Shown here: positions 16,087-24,397 of the stretch, piece by piece
Numbering within the stretch: position 1 is the stretch's first letter
Layout: each line of letters opens with the position of its first letter
Assembly: GCF_017309385.1 (NCBI RefSeq)
Contig: NZ_JAFJMJ010000001.1
Span: 2,666,001-2,730,000 of the forward strand
Reading direction: 5' to 3'
DNA from: Amycolatopsis sp. 195334CR
GTDB lineage: Bacteria; Actinomycetota; Actinomycetes; Mycobacteriales; Pseudonocardiaceae
Length of the DNA: 64,000 bases
Made by a program: the position numbers and the translations under genes
Notes under the pieces: model-generated
The model's database searches: none
Seen by the model: only the letters and a program-made list of their open reading frames with translations
Told to the model about the DNA's origin: nothing

Positions 16087-16914
16087 TCACAGCTGGGGAA
16101 GGGCCTCGCCCTGCATCGCCTGGATGTCCAGCTCCACCTTGACCACCGTGCCGATCGCCGCCACCCCGGCGCGCACCATCGCGTTGTAGTTGATGGCGTA
16201 GTCACCGCGCCGCAGCTGCGTCTCGGCGTGGAAGGCCGCCCGCACCCCGCCCCACGGATCGGCCTCGCAGCCGCCGTAGCGCAGGTCCAGCTCGACCTCC
16301 CGCTGCTGCCCGTGCAGCGTGAGCACGCCGTGCAGGGTCCAGTTCACCGGCCCGTGCTGGCGCAGCCCGGTGCTGGCGAACTCGATCACCGGGTACCGCT
16401 CCACGTCGAGGAAGTCGCTGGAGCGGAGGTGGTCGTCGCGCATGGTGATGCCGGTGTCGATGGCGGCCGCCTTGATCTCGGCCTGCACCGACGACCGCTC
16501 GGCGGGCCGGGCCACGGTGATCCGCCCGGACAGCTCGCTGAACCGCGCCTTGATGCTGGCGATGCCGAGGTGGCGGGCGGTGGCCACGACCGTCGAATGC
16601 GCCGGGTCGATCACCCACGGCCCGGCGGGCGGCAGTTCGACCGCCTCCGCGTCGGACTCGAGAACGATCTCGCCGAGCGAGCCGGAGCCGTCCGCGCCGA
16701 CCCGCGCGGTGCGGGCGACCGGGGCGAACCCGGCCGCCGTGAGCACCGCGGTGTAGACGCCGGGGGCCAGCGGCGCGGTGTTCACCACGCCCAGCTGGTC
16801 GGCCTCCACCCTGGCCACCTGCTTGCCGGTCAGGTCGGTCACGGTCAGCACGGCGTGCGCCACGGCCCAGCCCGCGGCCCCGCTGACCTGCGCGCGCAGT
16901 CCCGCTGTGCTCAT
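16087..16914 (-). CDS. YceI-family protein with N-terminal carboxypeptidase-regulatory-like domain
   Basis: 275 residues. An N-terminal beta-sandwich of about 90 residues (GWAVAHAVLTVTDLTGKQVARV, LAPGVYTAVLTAAGFAPVAR) resembles carboxypeptidase-regulatory-like domains. A YceI lipocalin-like domain follows (WVIDPAHSTVVATARHLG at about 100-117, HLRSSDFLDVERYPVIEFAS, LTLHGQQREVELDL). YceI proteins bind polyisoprenoids. No signal peptide is seen. The start overlaps the stop of the upstream MFS gene (16911-16914), and that MFS protein carries the same type of domain, so the two probably work together. Confidence 0.88.
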   Translation of the reverse strand: MSTAGLRAQVSGAAGWAVAHAVLTVTDLTGKQVARVEADQLGVVNTAPLAPGVYTAVLTAAGFAPVARTARVGADGSGSLGEIVLESDAEAVELPPAGPWVIDPAHSTVVATARHLGIASIKARFSELSGRITVARPAERSSVQAEIKAAAIDTGITMRDDHLRSSDFLDVERYPVIEFASTGLRQHGPVNWTLHGVLTLHGQQREVELDLRYGGCEADPWGGVRAAFHAETQLRRGDYAINYNAMVRAGVAAIGTVVKVELDIQAMQGEALPQL

Positions 16915-19502
16915 GCCCGTCCGTTCGTCAGCTCGTCGATCACCTGGTCGTAGCCGAGCCGGACGTCGTGGGTGGAATCACCGCCGCCCGCGAGCTCGAC
17001 CCGGCTGGTGGCCGGAGGGTACCCGCTGGCCACGACGGTATAGGCGCCTTCGGGAAGATCGCTGATCACGTAGTTGCCCGAGTCGTTGGTCCGCGACACG
17101 GCCGCCACGTTGCCCTGGTCGTCGAGCACGGTGATCCGCGCGTCCGGCACCGGCTGGTCCGCCTCGTTCAGCGCGGTCCCGGACAGCACCACCGCGCCGC
17201 TGAGCTTCACGTCGTGCCGCAGCACACCGCAGTCCGGCACGGCCAGCGTGACCGCGAGCGGGCGCAGGTGCTCCCCGCTGGCGACCAGCGTGTAGTTGCC
17301 CGCGCCGATGCCGTGGAAGGCGTACCGGCCCTCTTCGTCGGTGGCCGAGGCCCCGGCGACCTCACCGCGTTCGTCGGTCAGCGTCACGGTGACCCCGCGC
17401 AGCGGCTCACCGGAGCCCGCCGCGGTCACCATCCCGCCGACCTCGCCCGAACCGGCGAGCGTGAGGTCCAGCTTGGCCGGGCCGTCCCCGACGACCACGC
17501 TCGACGCCTGCGGCTCGTGCCCGGCGGCCGAGACGATCAGCACGTAGGTGCCCGGTCCCGGGGTGACGATGGTGTACTCGCCGTCGCCACCGCCGGTGGC
17601 GCGCGAGACCTGGCGGCCGCTCTGGTCGATCAGCGTCAGCGCGGCCCGGACCACCGGGCTGCCGTCCTGCCGCCGGACGTATCCGGTGATCGGCTGCCCG
17701 ACGTCGAGGTGACCGCTGACCGCGGCGGTGGTGATCGGCTGGGTCATGCCCTGCATCCTCGCGTGTCCGTTCTCCTCCGGCCGGGCGTGCGCGCCCACCA
17801 GTTCGGGCTCGCGCAGCGCCTGGTCGACCTCGTCCCAGGTGTCGGTCTTGGTGGACGACACCGCGGTCGCCTTCTTCTCCGGCTCCTCCTCCATCAGCGC
17901 CTCGCCGCCTTCCAGCACCGAAGCCGCGGCCGAGGGCGCGCCACCGGCCAGCGGGATCTCCCGCATGAACAGCAGCACGACGAAGGCCACCAGGGTCACC
18001 GCCGCCGCGCACCAGAACACCGTGGTGATCGACTCGGTGAACCCGGTCAGCACCGGGATCTTCAGCGCGTCCGGCAGGTTCGCGATGCCGGAGGTGTCGG
18101 CCTGGAAGTTGCCCAGCTGCGCCCCGGCTTCCGGCGGCAGCGCGCCGCCGAAGGCCTTGGCGATGTTGTCGGCCAGGGTGTTGAACAGGATGGTCAGGAA
18201 CACCGCGACCCCCGCGGTGCCACCGATCTGGCGGAAGAAGGTGGCGGTCGCGGTGGACACGCCCATGTCGCTGCGCGGTCCGGCGTTCTGCACCGCGATC
18301 ACCAGCGTCTGCATGCAGCTACCGAGGCCGAGGCCGATGATGCCGGCCGCGACCAGCGGGTGCCACAGCGCGCTGTCGTACTCGACCTGCGCGAAGAACA
18401 CCGAGCCGGCGGTGATGATCAGCGTGCCGATCACCGGGAAGATCTTGTACCGGCCGGTGCGGCTGGTGATCTGCCCGGAGATCACCGAGGCGGCCATGAT
18501 GCCGACCATCAGCGGCAACATCAGCAGCCCGGACTCGGTCGGCGAGTAGCCCTGCACCACCTGCATGTACTGCGGGATCATCATGATCGCGCCGAACATG
18601 CCGATGCCGACGATGAAGCTGCCCGCGATGGCCACCGAGAAGGTGCCGTTGCGGAACAGGCGCAGCGGGATCAGCGCCTCGTCCTTCATCAGCCGTTCCA
18701 CGAACAGGAACAGCAGGATGCCCACGCCGCCGATGACGTAGCAGGCGATCGCCTCGGTGGAGCCCCAGCCCCACTTGTTGCCCTGCTCGGCGATGATCAG
18801 CAGCGGCACCACGGCCACCACCAGCGCCAGCCCGCCCCACCAGTCGATCCGGTGGTCGTGGCGCTCGTGCGGCACGTTGAGCACCTTGGCCACCACCAGG
18901 AAGGCGGCCAGGCCGATCGGCACGTTGATCAGGAACACCCAGCGCCAGCCGGTGATGCCGGCGATCGAGTCGATGTCGGCGAAGAAGCCGCCGAGCACCG
19001 GGCCGAGCACCGTGGACACACCGAACACGGCGAGGAAGAAGCCCTGGTAGCGGGCGCGTTCCCGGGGCGGCACGATGTCGCCGATGATGGTCATCGCCAG
19101 CGACATCAGGCCGCCGGCGCCGAGGCCCTGGATGGCCCGGAACGCGGCGAGCTGGTACATCGAGTCGGCGAAGGTGGCGGCCACCGAGCCGATCACGAAG
19201 ATGGAGATCGCGGCCAGGTAGAACGGCCGCCGCCCGTAGATGTCGGACAGCTTGCCGTAGATCGGCGTGACGATCGTCGAGGTGATCAGGTAGGCGGTGG
19301 TGATCCACGCCTGGAGGTCGAAGCCGTGCAGGTCGTTGGCGATCCGCACGATCGAGGTGCCGACGATGGTCTGGTCCAGCGCGGCCAGGAACATGCCGGA
19401 CATCAGGCCGATCAGGATGGTGACGATCTGCCGGTGGGACAGGCGTTCCGGTTCCTTCGCGGCGTGCTGTGGTGGTTGCACCGGGTTCGCGGCGCGGGTC
19501 AT
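16911..19502 (-). CDS. MFS (DHA2, 14-TM) drug exporter fused to carboxypeptidase-regulatory-like repeats
   Basis: 863 residues, far longer than ordinary DHA2 exporters (about 500). Residues 1 to about 525 are a 14-helix MFS domain with LDQTIVGTSIVRIANDL in helix 1, KLSDIYGRRPFYL (motif A) and GFFADIDSIAGITGWRWVFLINVP split around helix 5. A charged linker follows and then about three beta-sandwich repeats (GYVRRQDGSPVVRAALTLID, GMVTAAGSGEPLRGVTVTLTD, GTALNEADQPVPDARITVLDD). The DHA2 topology puts the C-terminus in the cytoplasm. ATG 19502 follows AAGGGGGG and overlaps the marR stop. Confidence 0.92.
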   Translation of the reverse strand: MTRAANPVQPPQHAAKEPERLSHRQIVTILIGLMSGMFLAALDQTIVGTSIVRIANDLHGFDLQAWITTAYLITSTIVTPIYGKLSDIYGRRPFYLAAISIFVIGSVAATFADSMYQLAAFRAIQGLGAGGLMSLAMTIIGDIVPPRERARYQGFFLAVFGVSTVLGPVLGGFFADIDSIAGITGWRWVFLINVPIGLAAFLVVAKVLNVPHERHDHRIDWWGGLALVVAVVPLLIIAEQGNKWGWGSTEAIACYVIGGVGILLFLFVERLMKDEALIPLRLFRNGTFSVAIAGSFIVGIGMFGAIMMIPQYMQVVQGYSPTESGLLMLPLMVGIMAASVISGQITSRTGRYKIFPVIGTLIITAGSVFFAQVEYDSALWHPLVAAGIIGLGLGSCMQTLVIAVQNAGPRSDMGVSTATATFFRQIGGTAGVAVFLTILFNTLADNIAKAFGGALPPEAGAQLGNFQADTSGIANLPDALKIPVLTGFTESITTVFWCAAAVTLVAFVVLLFMREIPLAGGAPSAAASVLEGGEALMEEEPEKKATAVSSTKTDTWDEVDQALREPELVGAHARPEENGHARMQGMTQPITTAAVSGHLDVGQPITGYVRRQDGSPVVRAALTLIDQSGRQVSRATGGGDGEYTIVTPGPGTYVLIVSAAGHEPQASSVVVGDGPAKLDLTLAGSGEVGGMVTAAGSGEPLRGVTVTLTDERGEVAGASATDEEGRYAFHGIGAGNYTLVASGEHLRPLAVTLAVPDCGVLRHDVKLSGAVVLSGTALNEADQPVPDARITVLDDQGNVAAVSRTNDSGNYVISDLPEGAYTVVASGYPPATSRVELAGGGDSTHDVRLGYDQVIDELTNGRA

Positions 19503-20035
19503 CTGGTGCCCCCCTTGGGCTGTGCGTGTTCTTCGGCGTGCTGCTGCTGGACCTGCTGCTGCTGGTGCTCGATGCCGACGTTGAGCCGGTCGAGCAGGCG
19601 CATCAGCGTGTGCCGGTCCTCCTCCGGCCAGTCCGCGAGCAGTGCGGCGATCCACTGGTTGCGCGACTTGCGGTTCTCCTCGAAGACCCGCTGGCCCTCG
19701 GCGGTCGGCGCGAGCAGGCAGGCGCGGCCGTCCTCGGGATCGGCGGTGCGTTCCACCAGGCCGTGCTGCACCAGCGAACTGCTCTGCCTGCTGATCGTGG
19801 AGATCTCCGAGTGGAGCGATTCGGCGAGCTTGCTGGTGCGCTGCGGGCCCTCGTGGATCAGGGTGAACAGGATCGCGTAGGCGGCCCGTTCGATGCCGTC
19901 CGGTCCCTGCTTGGCGACCTGCGCCTTGGCGCGGTTGACCAGCCGCATGAAGCGGACGAGCTGGAAGCCGAGCTGGTCGGCGACGTCGAGCTCGGCGTCG
20001 CTGGCCGAGGGTGGATCGCCGTGAAGAGGTGCCAT
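19499..20035 (-). CDS. MarR-family transcriptional regulator
   Basis: 178 residues. Winged-helix core with TSKLAESLHSEISTISRQSSSLVQHGLVERTADPEDGRACLLAPT (shown here as the recognition helix through the DGR wing) and flanking dimerisation helices. The Gln-rich tail (HQQQQVQQQHAEEH) is unusual. First gene of a three-gene minus-strand unit, marR, MFS exporter, YceI, each overlapping by ATGA. It probably represses that unit in response to a lipophilic compound. A palindrome lies 48 bases upstream. Confidence 0.93.
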   Translation of the reverse strand: MAPLHGDPPSASDAELDVADQLGFQLVRFMRLVNRAKAQVAKQGPDGIERAAYAILFTLIHEGPQRTSKLAESLHSEISTISRQSSSLVQHGLVERTADPEDGRACLLAPTAEGQRVFEENRKSRNQWIAALLADWPEEDRHTLMRLLDRLNVGIEHQQQQVQQQHAEEHAQPKGGTR

Positions 20036-20082
20036 GACCGGGTCTTTCGTGGGGTATGTCCGCTATGACTTGTTTGATCTCT

Positions 20083-20094
20083 GCAACTAGTTGC
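20083..20094. promoter_or_regulatory. MarR operator candidate
   Basis: GCAACTAGTTGC is a perfect 12-bp palindrome upstream of the marR start (20035). It contains CTAG, which is rare in this sequence. Size and place fit a MarR site. Confidence 0.6.
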
Positions 20095-20181
20095 CTCTGG
20101 CAAGCATGTGCCCGGACCGCGGGCGGGCGCAACTCGATTTACCTGGTTGTGGCTGAGGCCACCCTCGATCGGGTGGCGGGA

Positions 20182-20706
20182 TCAGGCGCCGAGGCGCCGG
20201 AGGACCTCGTCGATCTGGTTGGCCAGCGTCTCGGTCTCCTCGCCCATGGTGGCGCGCAGGTAGAGGCCGTCCCCGAGGGCGCCGACCATCTCCGCGGTCA
20301 GCGGGTCCTCGATGTGCTCGGCGAGCAGGTTCCGCCAGAGCTGGCCGCAGTTGCGGATGGTCTGCGCGACGCGCTCGTCCGCGCCGACCTGGCGCAGGGC
20401 GGCCATCGAGGCCCGGTGGGCTGGCTTGTCCATTGAGGCGTCGGTCACCGACGAGGTGAGGAAGTAGCGGACCGGGCCGCCGGGTGCGGTCCGTGCGTGC
20501 TCGACGTCGGCGAAGCTGAGCCGCCACACGCGGTCCAACAGGCCCGTGAGCAGGGCTTCCTTCGAGCCGAAGTGGTAGAGCAGGCCGCCCTTGGAGACCT
20601 TCGCCTTGGCTGCGACGGCGTCCAGGGTGACCGAGCCGGGGCCGTGCTCGATGAGGATGTCGACGTAGGCGTCGAGCACGATTTCGCGGGCGGATGGCCG
20701 GGGCAC
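20182..20706 (-). CDS. TetR-family regulator of the adjacent MFS exporter
   Basis: 174 residues. N-terminal HTH with VTLDAVAAKAKVSKGGLLYHFGSKEALL (about 24-51), then a helical ligand domain of the TetR_C type with WRNLLAEHIEDPLTAEMV. Divergent from the MFS gene at 20793. Two copies of an ACCGTCTGGAC motif lie in the gap, so it most likely represses both genes until a drug-like ligand binds. Confidence 0.93.
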   Translation of the reverse strand: MPRPSAREIVLDAYVDILIEHGPGSVTLDAVAAKAKVSKGGLLYHFGSKEALLTGLLDRVWRLSFADVEHARTAPGGPVRYFLTSSVTDASMDKPAHRASMAALRQVGADERVAQTIRNCGQLWRNLLAEHIEDPLTAEMVGALGDGLYLRATMGEETETLANQIDEVLRRLGA

Positions 20707-20717
20707 GAGTTGACTGT

Positions 20718-20731
20718 ACCGTCTGGACGGT
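20718..20731. promoter_or_regulatory. TetR operator box 1
   Basis: ACCGTCTGGACGGT has perfect 6-base arms, 12 bases upstream of the tetR start. The preceding ACTGT is also repeated at box 2. Confidence 0.75.
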
Positions 20732-20757
20732 TTACTTTCGAATCGGGCGGAAACTGT

Positions 20758-20771
20758 ACCGTCTGGACTGT
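20758..20771. promoter_or_regulatory. TetR operator box 2
   Basis: ACCGTCTGGACTGT is a one-mismatch copy exactly 40 bases from box 1, near four helical turns, so both lie on the same face. It ends 21 bases before the MFS start. Confidence 0.72.
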
Positions 20772-20792
20772 TCAGTAATCAGGGGAGAGATC

Positions 20793-22265
20793 GTGGTCAA
20801 GGCGGGTCGCCGGGAGTGGGCGGCATTGGCCGTACTGGTGCTGCCGGTGTTGTTGATCAGCGTGGACATGACCGTGCTGGGGTTCGCGCTGCCCTACCTC
20901 AGCGAGGACCTCGCGCCCACCGGCACCGAGCAGCTGTGGATCGTGGACATCTACTCGTTCATGCTCGCCGGGTTGCTGGTGCTGATGGGCACGCTCGGCG
21001 ACCGGATCGGCCGCCGGAAACTGCTGCTGGCCGGGGCCGTCGCGTTCGGCGCGGCCTCGGTGCTCGCGGCCTTCGCGACCAGCCCGTGGCTGCTGATCGC
21101 GGCCCGCGCGCTGCTCGGGGTCGGCGGGGCGACGCTGATGCCGTCGACGTTGTCGCTGATCCGCGGCATCTTCGTGGACCCGACGCAGCGGCGTGTGGCG
21201 ATCGCGGTGTGGAGCGCCGGCTTCTCCGGCGGGATGGCGCTCGGCCCGGTGCTCGGCGGCTGGCTGCTGGAGCACTTCTGGTGGGGCTCGGTGTTCCTGA
21301 TCAACGTGCCGGTGATGCTGGTGCTGCTGGTCGCCGGTCCGCTGCTGCTGCCGGAGGCGCGCGACCCGAACCCCGGCCGCTTCGACCCGCTGTCGGCGGT
21401 GCTGTCGCTGGCCACCATGCTGCCGGTCGTCTACGGCATCAAGCTGTTCGCCGAGCACGGCTTCGACCTGGTGGCCGTGGTGAGCGTGCTGGCCGGTGCC
21501 GGGATCGGCGTGTTGTTCGTGCGGCGCCAGCAGGTGCTCACCGATCCGATGCTCGACCTGGGGTTGTTCCGGAACCGCGCGTTCAGCACCTCGGTGGTGA
21601 CCAACCTGCTCGGCGTGTTCTCGCTGACCGGGCTGCTCTTCCTGGTGCCGCAGTACCTGCAGCTGGTGCTCGGGCTGCGGCCGATGGTGGCCGCGCTGTG
21701 GTTGCTGCCGACCACGGTGGCCGGCGTGGCCGGCGCGCTGCTCGCCGCGCGGCTGGCGCGCCGGATCCCGGTGTCCACGCTGATCGGGACCGGCCTGCTG
21801 ATCGCGGCCGGTGGGTTCGCGCTGCTGCTCGGCATCGGCGTCGACTCCGGGCTGGCCGCGCTGGTGATCGGGTTCGTGCTGGTCAGCATCGGGGTGGCGT
21901 TGTCGGAGACGCTGACGAACGACCTGATCATCACCGCCGCGCCGCCGGAGCGCGCGGGGGCCGCGTCGGCGATTTCGGAGACCGGCTTCGAGCTCGGCGG
22001 GGCGCTGGGCACCGCGGTGATCGGCAGCGTGGCCACCGCCGTCTACCGCGCCGGGGTGCCGGAGAGCGCGGGCGAAGCCGCCCGCGAAACCCTCGGCGGC
22101 GCCGCCGCGACGCTCGACGGGGACCTGCTGCACACCGCGCGCGAGGCCTTCGTGAGCGGGCTGCACGTGACGGCCGTGCTGGGCACGTTGCTGCTGGCTT
22201 ACACCGCGGTGCAGGCGATGGTGCTGCTGCGCCGCCGACGCGAAACCGCGGAGGTGGCTGCCTAG
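20793..22265 (+). CDS. MFS transporter (DHA2, 14-TM, QacA-type)
   Basis: 490 residues with about 14 helices. Helix 1 has SVDMTVLGFALPYLSEDL, the DHA2 signature, and loop 2-3 has GTLGDRIGRRKLLLAG (motif A). GTG 20793 is used, with AGGGGAGA four bases upstream. Regulated by the divergent TetR. The stop codon TAG (22263-22265) is inside the CTAG at which an IS element has inserted: the coding sequence is intact, but its original downstream region is now displaced by 945 bases. Confidence 0.93.
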   Translation: MVKAGRREWAALAVLVLPVLLISVDMTVLGFALPYLSEDLAPTGTEQLWIVDIYSFMLAGLLVLMGTLGDRIGRRKLLLAGAVAFGAASVLAAFATSPWLLIAARALLGVGGATLMPSTLSLIRGIFVDPTQRRVAIAVWSAGFSGGMALGPVLGGWLLEHFWWGSVFLINVPVMLVLLVAGPLLLPEARDPNPGRFDPLSAVLSLATMLPVVYGIKLFAEHGFDLVAVVSVLAGAGIGVLFVRRQQVLTDPMLDLGLFRNRAFSTSVVTNLLGVFSLTGLLFLVPQYLQLVLGLRPMVAALWLLPTTVAGVAGALLAARLARRIPVSTLIGTGLLIAAGGFALLLGIGVDSGLAALVIGFVLVSIGVALSETLTNDLIITAAPPERAGAASAISETGFELGGALGTAVIGSVATAVYRAGVPESAGEAARETLGGAAATLDGDLLHTAREAFVSGLHVTAVLGTLLLAYTAVQAMVLLRRRRETAEVAA

Positions 22266-23209
22266 GGCGTGTCCTGCGGATCTTTTCCATGATCGTGTGC
22301 AGATGATGGATTGTGGTGGGTCGTGGTGAGCTGACGGATAAGGCGTGGGCGGTGATTGCGCCGTTGTTGCCTGCGGAGACAGGTCGGCGGGGTGGTCGGT
22401 GGCGTAGTCATCGGCAGGTGATCAACGCGATTCTGTGGCATGAGCGCACGGGTGCGCCGTGGCGTGATCTTCCGGAGCGGTATGGGCCGTGGAAGACCGC
22501 GCATGAACGGTTGCGGAAGTGGACCGCGGACGGGACCTGGGACCGGATCCTGGAACACGTGATCGTCAAGGACGACTCCCTCGGGACACTCGAGGACAAC
22601 GTCGAGTTCGTGATCAGCGTCGATTCCACGAGTGTCCGGGCCCATCAGCACGCGGCGGGCGCCCGGAAAAAGGGGGCTGCGCGGGCTGGATCGACGACCT
22701 CGCGATCGACGGGGAATGCCTCGGGCGTTCCCGGTGAGGACTGACGACCAAGCTCCACCTGGCCGTCGACGGCGCGGGTTTGCCGCTGGCAGTGATCCTC
22801 ACGCCCGGTCAGGCCGGAGACAACCCACAGCTGCTGCCGCTGCTGGAGGAGATCCACGACATTGAGGTGGATGGGCAGAAGGTCCGGGTGGGGCGGGTCC
22901 TGGCAGACAAGGCCTACACCCACCCGAGCACCCGCACGGCGCTACGGAAGCGCAGGATCAAGGCCACTATTCCCGAGCGCGCCGACCAGATCGCCCGCCG
23001 CAAGGCACGAGGCTCGGCCGGTGGCAGGCCACCGGCCTTCGACCCCGACCTCTACAAGCTCCGCAACGTGGTCGAGCGCTGCTTCAACCGCCTCAAACAA
23101 TTCCGCGACCTGGCCACCAGATTCGCGAAACGAGCCGCCTACCACCGCGCAGAGATCATCCTCGCCTGCATCGTCCTCCACCTCCGATGAAGATCCCCAG
23201 GACACGTCC
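22265..23209. mobile_element. IS5-family (IS427-like) insertion sequence, decayed
   Basis: Ends are imperfect inverted repeats: GGGCGTGTCCTGCGGATCTT at 22265-22284 and the complement at 23190-23209, with two mismatches in 20. CTAG occurs at both junctions (22262-22265 and 23209-23212), consistent with the known CTAG/TA target preference of this group. If TA is the duplication the element is 945 bp. It carries a single transposase split by a frameshift and a nonsense codon. Confidence 0.85.
22313..23190 (+). pseudogene. IS5-type DDE transposase, frameshift plus premature stop
   Basis: The first frame (22313-22744) gives the N-terminal domain (LTDKAWAVIAPLLP, WRDLPERYGPWKT) and the first catalytic Asp (VISVDSTSVRAH). 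The second frame gives IDDLAIDGECLGRSR, then LTTKLHLAVDGAGLPLAV, the second Asp (GRVLADKAY) and the Glu helix (VVERCFNRLKQFRDLATRF). The join is a -1 shift, plausibly at G-AAA-AAG (22666-22672), which resembles programmed sites in this IS group. However, the second frame has an in-frame TGA at 22735-22737 between GRSR and GLTT, so full-length transposase would not form without readthrough. Confidence 0.82.
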
Positions 23210-23236
23210 TAGTCACCCCGCGGGCGCGTCCCAGGC

Positions 23237-23289
23237 GCAGTGAATGTGGCTTTCGCAGCGCCAGGCGCTGTGAAAGCCACATTCACTGC
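23237..23289. repeat. Long hairpin, family C (terminator-like repeat)
   Basis: 26-base arms at 23237-23262 and 23264-23289 pair throughout with one G-U. The outer part is GCAGTGAATGTGGCTTTC. Only one base separates the formal arms, so the real loop must open a few inner G-C pairs. It lies 27 bases beyond the IS and 23 bases after the 3' end of the minus-strand gene at 23313. Before the IS arrived it would have sat between the convergent MFS gene and that gene. Confidence 0.8.
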
Positions 23290-23312
23290 ATCGCGGGGCC
23301 TGACAAGACGGG

Positions 23313-23795
23313 TCAGAGCACGACGGTCGGGGTGACCACGGTCCGCCGGGACGTCTCCGTGCCGACGTAGACCACGATCTGCGTGGTGCCGCGCGGCACG
23401 TCGTCCAGGACGAACCGGCCGCCCTCGTCGGCGGTGGTGGAGGTGGTGCCGTGCTCGGCGACGCGCACCTCCACCCCGTGCTCGCCGGCCGGCACCAGCC
23501 AGCCGTCGATCCGGTGGTGCTTGCCTATCTTGGTCAGGTTGATCATCACGGTCAGATCGCTGACGGTGAAGGTGATGGTGCCCTCGTCGCTGCCGCCGCG
23601 CACGCCTTCCAACGCGTTCGCGTGCACCCAGCGGGCCACCTCCACGTCCAGGCTCTCCAGCGCGATGGCGAACTGGACGCGCTCGACCAGGTCGCTCGGC
23701 GGCGGATCGAGCTGGTCCATCAGCCGGTCCAGGTCGGCGAGCAGCGCCTCGTCCTCGGGATTCGCGCTCCCCCCGAACTCCTCGATTCCGTTCAT
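23313..23795 (-). CDS. Small sigma-linked protein with carboxypeptidase-regulatory-like domain
   Basis: 160 residues. The N-terminal part is acidic and helical (PEDEALLADLDRLMDQLDPPP, split around Asp/Leu repeats). The C-terminal part is a beta-sandwich (DGWLVPAGEHGVEVRVAEH, ADEGGRFVLDDVPRGTTQIVVYV) like carboxypeptidase-regulatory domains. No membrane helix, so it is not a classical membrane anti-sigma factor. ATG 23795 overlaps the sigma stop, so the two are translationally coupled and probably interact. Function is inferred only from that coupling. Confidence 0.75.
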   Translation of the reverse strand: MNGIEEFGGSANPEDEALLADLDRLMDQLDPPPSDLVERVQFAIALESLDVEVARWVHANALEGVRGGSDEGTITFTVSDLTVMINLTKIGKHHRIDGWLVPAGEHGVEVRVAEHGTTSTTADEGGRFVLDDVPRGTTQIVVYVGTETSRRTVVTPTVVL

Positions 23796-24397
23796 TGGCT
23801 GCCCCCTTCGGCCTCGAACAATGTGCGCAACCGGGTCAGGCAGCGTCGCCTGGTCGGTCCGATGCTGCCACGCGGTATCCGCAGTGCCTCGGCTACCGAG
23901 TGGTATTCGGCGCGGCCCGCCAGGACGGTCAGCCGGAGGAGGTCCTGGCAGTTCTGCGGCAGGTTGAGGAACGCCCGCCACATCCGGCTGTCCCGGTCGG
24001 TGCGCACGGCCTCGGCCTCCGGTGCCGGTTGGGTGCTCTCCACCCGCTCGGCCATCTCCTCGGTCAGTGGGACGGGCGGCGTCTTGCGGCCGTAGGGCCG
24101 CTGCGCCTCCCGCCGCGCGGTGGTGATCAGCCAGCCGGCCAGCGCCCGCGGTTCGTGCAGCTGGTCGAGATGGCTGAACAGGGCCAGCCACACCGTCTGG
24201 ACCACGTCCTCGGCGGTGTGCCGGTCCAGGCCGTTGGCTCTGGCCACGTGCCAGACCAGCGGGGTGAGTTCGGCGACGAGCCGATCCATGGCCACGCGGT
24301 CACCCGCCCTGGCCGCCTGCATGCAGGCCGCGTACAGATCGGTGCCCTGGAGGCCCTCCCACGGCGGATCCGCCTCCGCGGTTCGCACTTCGGTCAC
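23792..24397 (-). CDS. Sigma-70 family (ECF-like) RNA polymerase sigma factor
   Basis: 201 residues. Region 2 is MDRLVAELTPLVWHVARANGLDRHTAEDVVQTVWLALF (the core-binding and -10 recognition part, about 37-74), and region 4 is LLRLTVLAGRAEYHSVAEALRIPRGSIGPTRRRCLTRLR. The IPRGSIGPTR helix is the typical recognition helix of this subgroup. The linker has a Pro/Glu-rich segment. Divergent from nothing close: its upstream side is a 661-base gene-free region with hairpins. Coupled downstream to the small protein at 23313. Confidence 0.9.
   Translation of the reverse strand: MTEVRTAEADPPWEGLQGTDLYAACMQAARAGDRVAMDRLVAELTPLVWHVARANGLDRHTAEDVVQTVWLALFSHLDQLHEPRALAGWLITTARREAQRPYGRKTPPVPLTEEMAERVESTQPAPEAEAVRTDRDSRMWRAFLNLPQNCQDLLRLTVLAGRAEYHSVAEALRIPRGSIGPTRRRCLTRLRTLFEAEGGSQ

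Noticed and set aside
16968..19880. 970-residue open frame on the + strand
   Set aside because: Antisense to the MFS fusion gene; it reads as repetitive His/Gln/Arg/Asp sequence without recognisable motifs.
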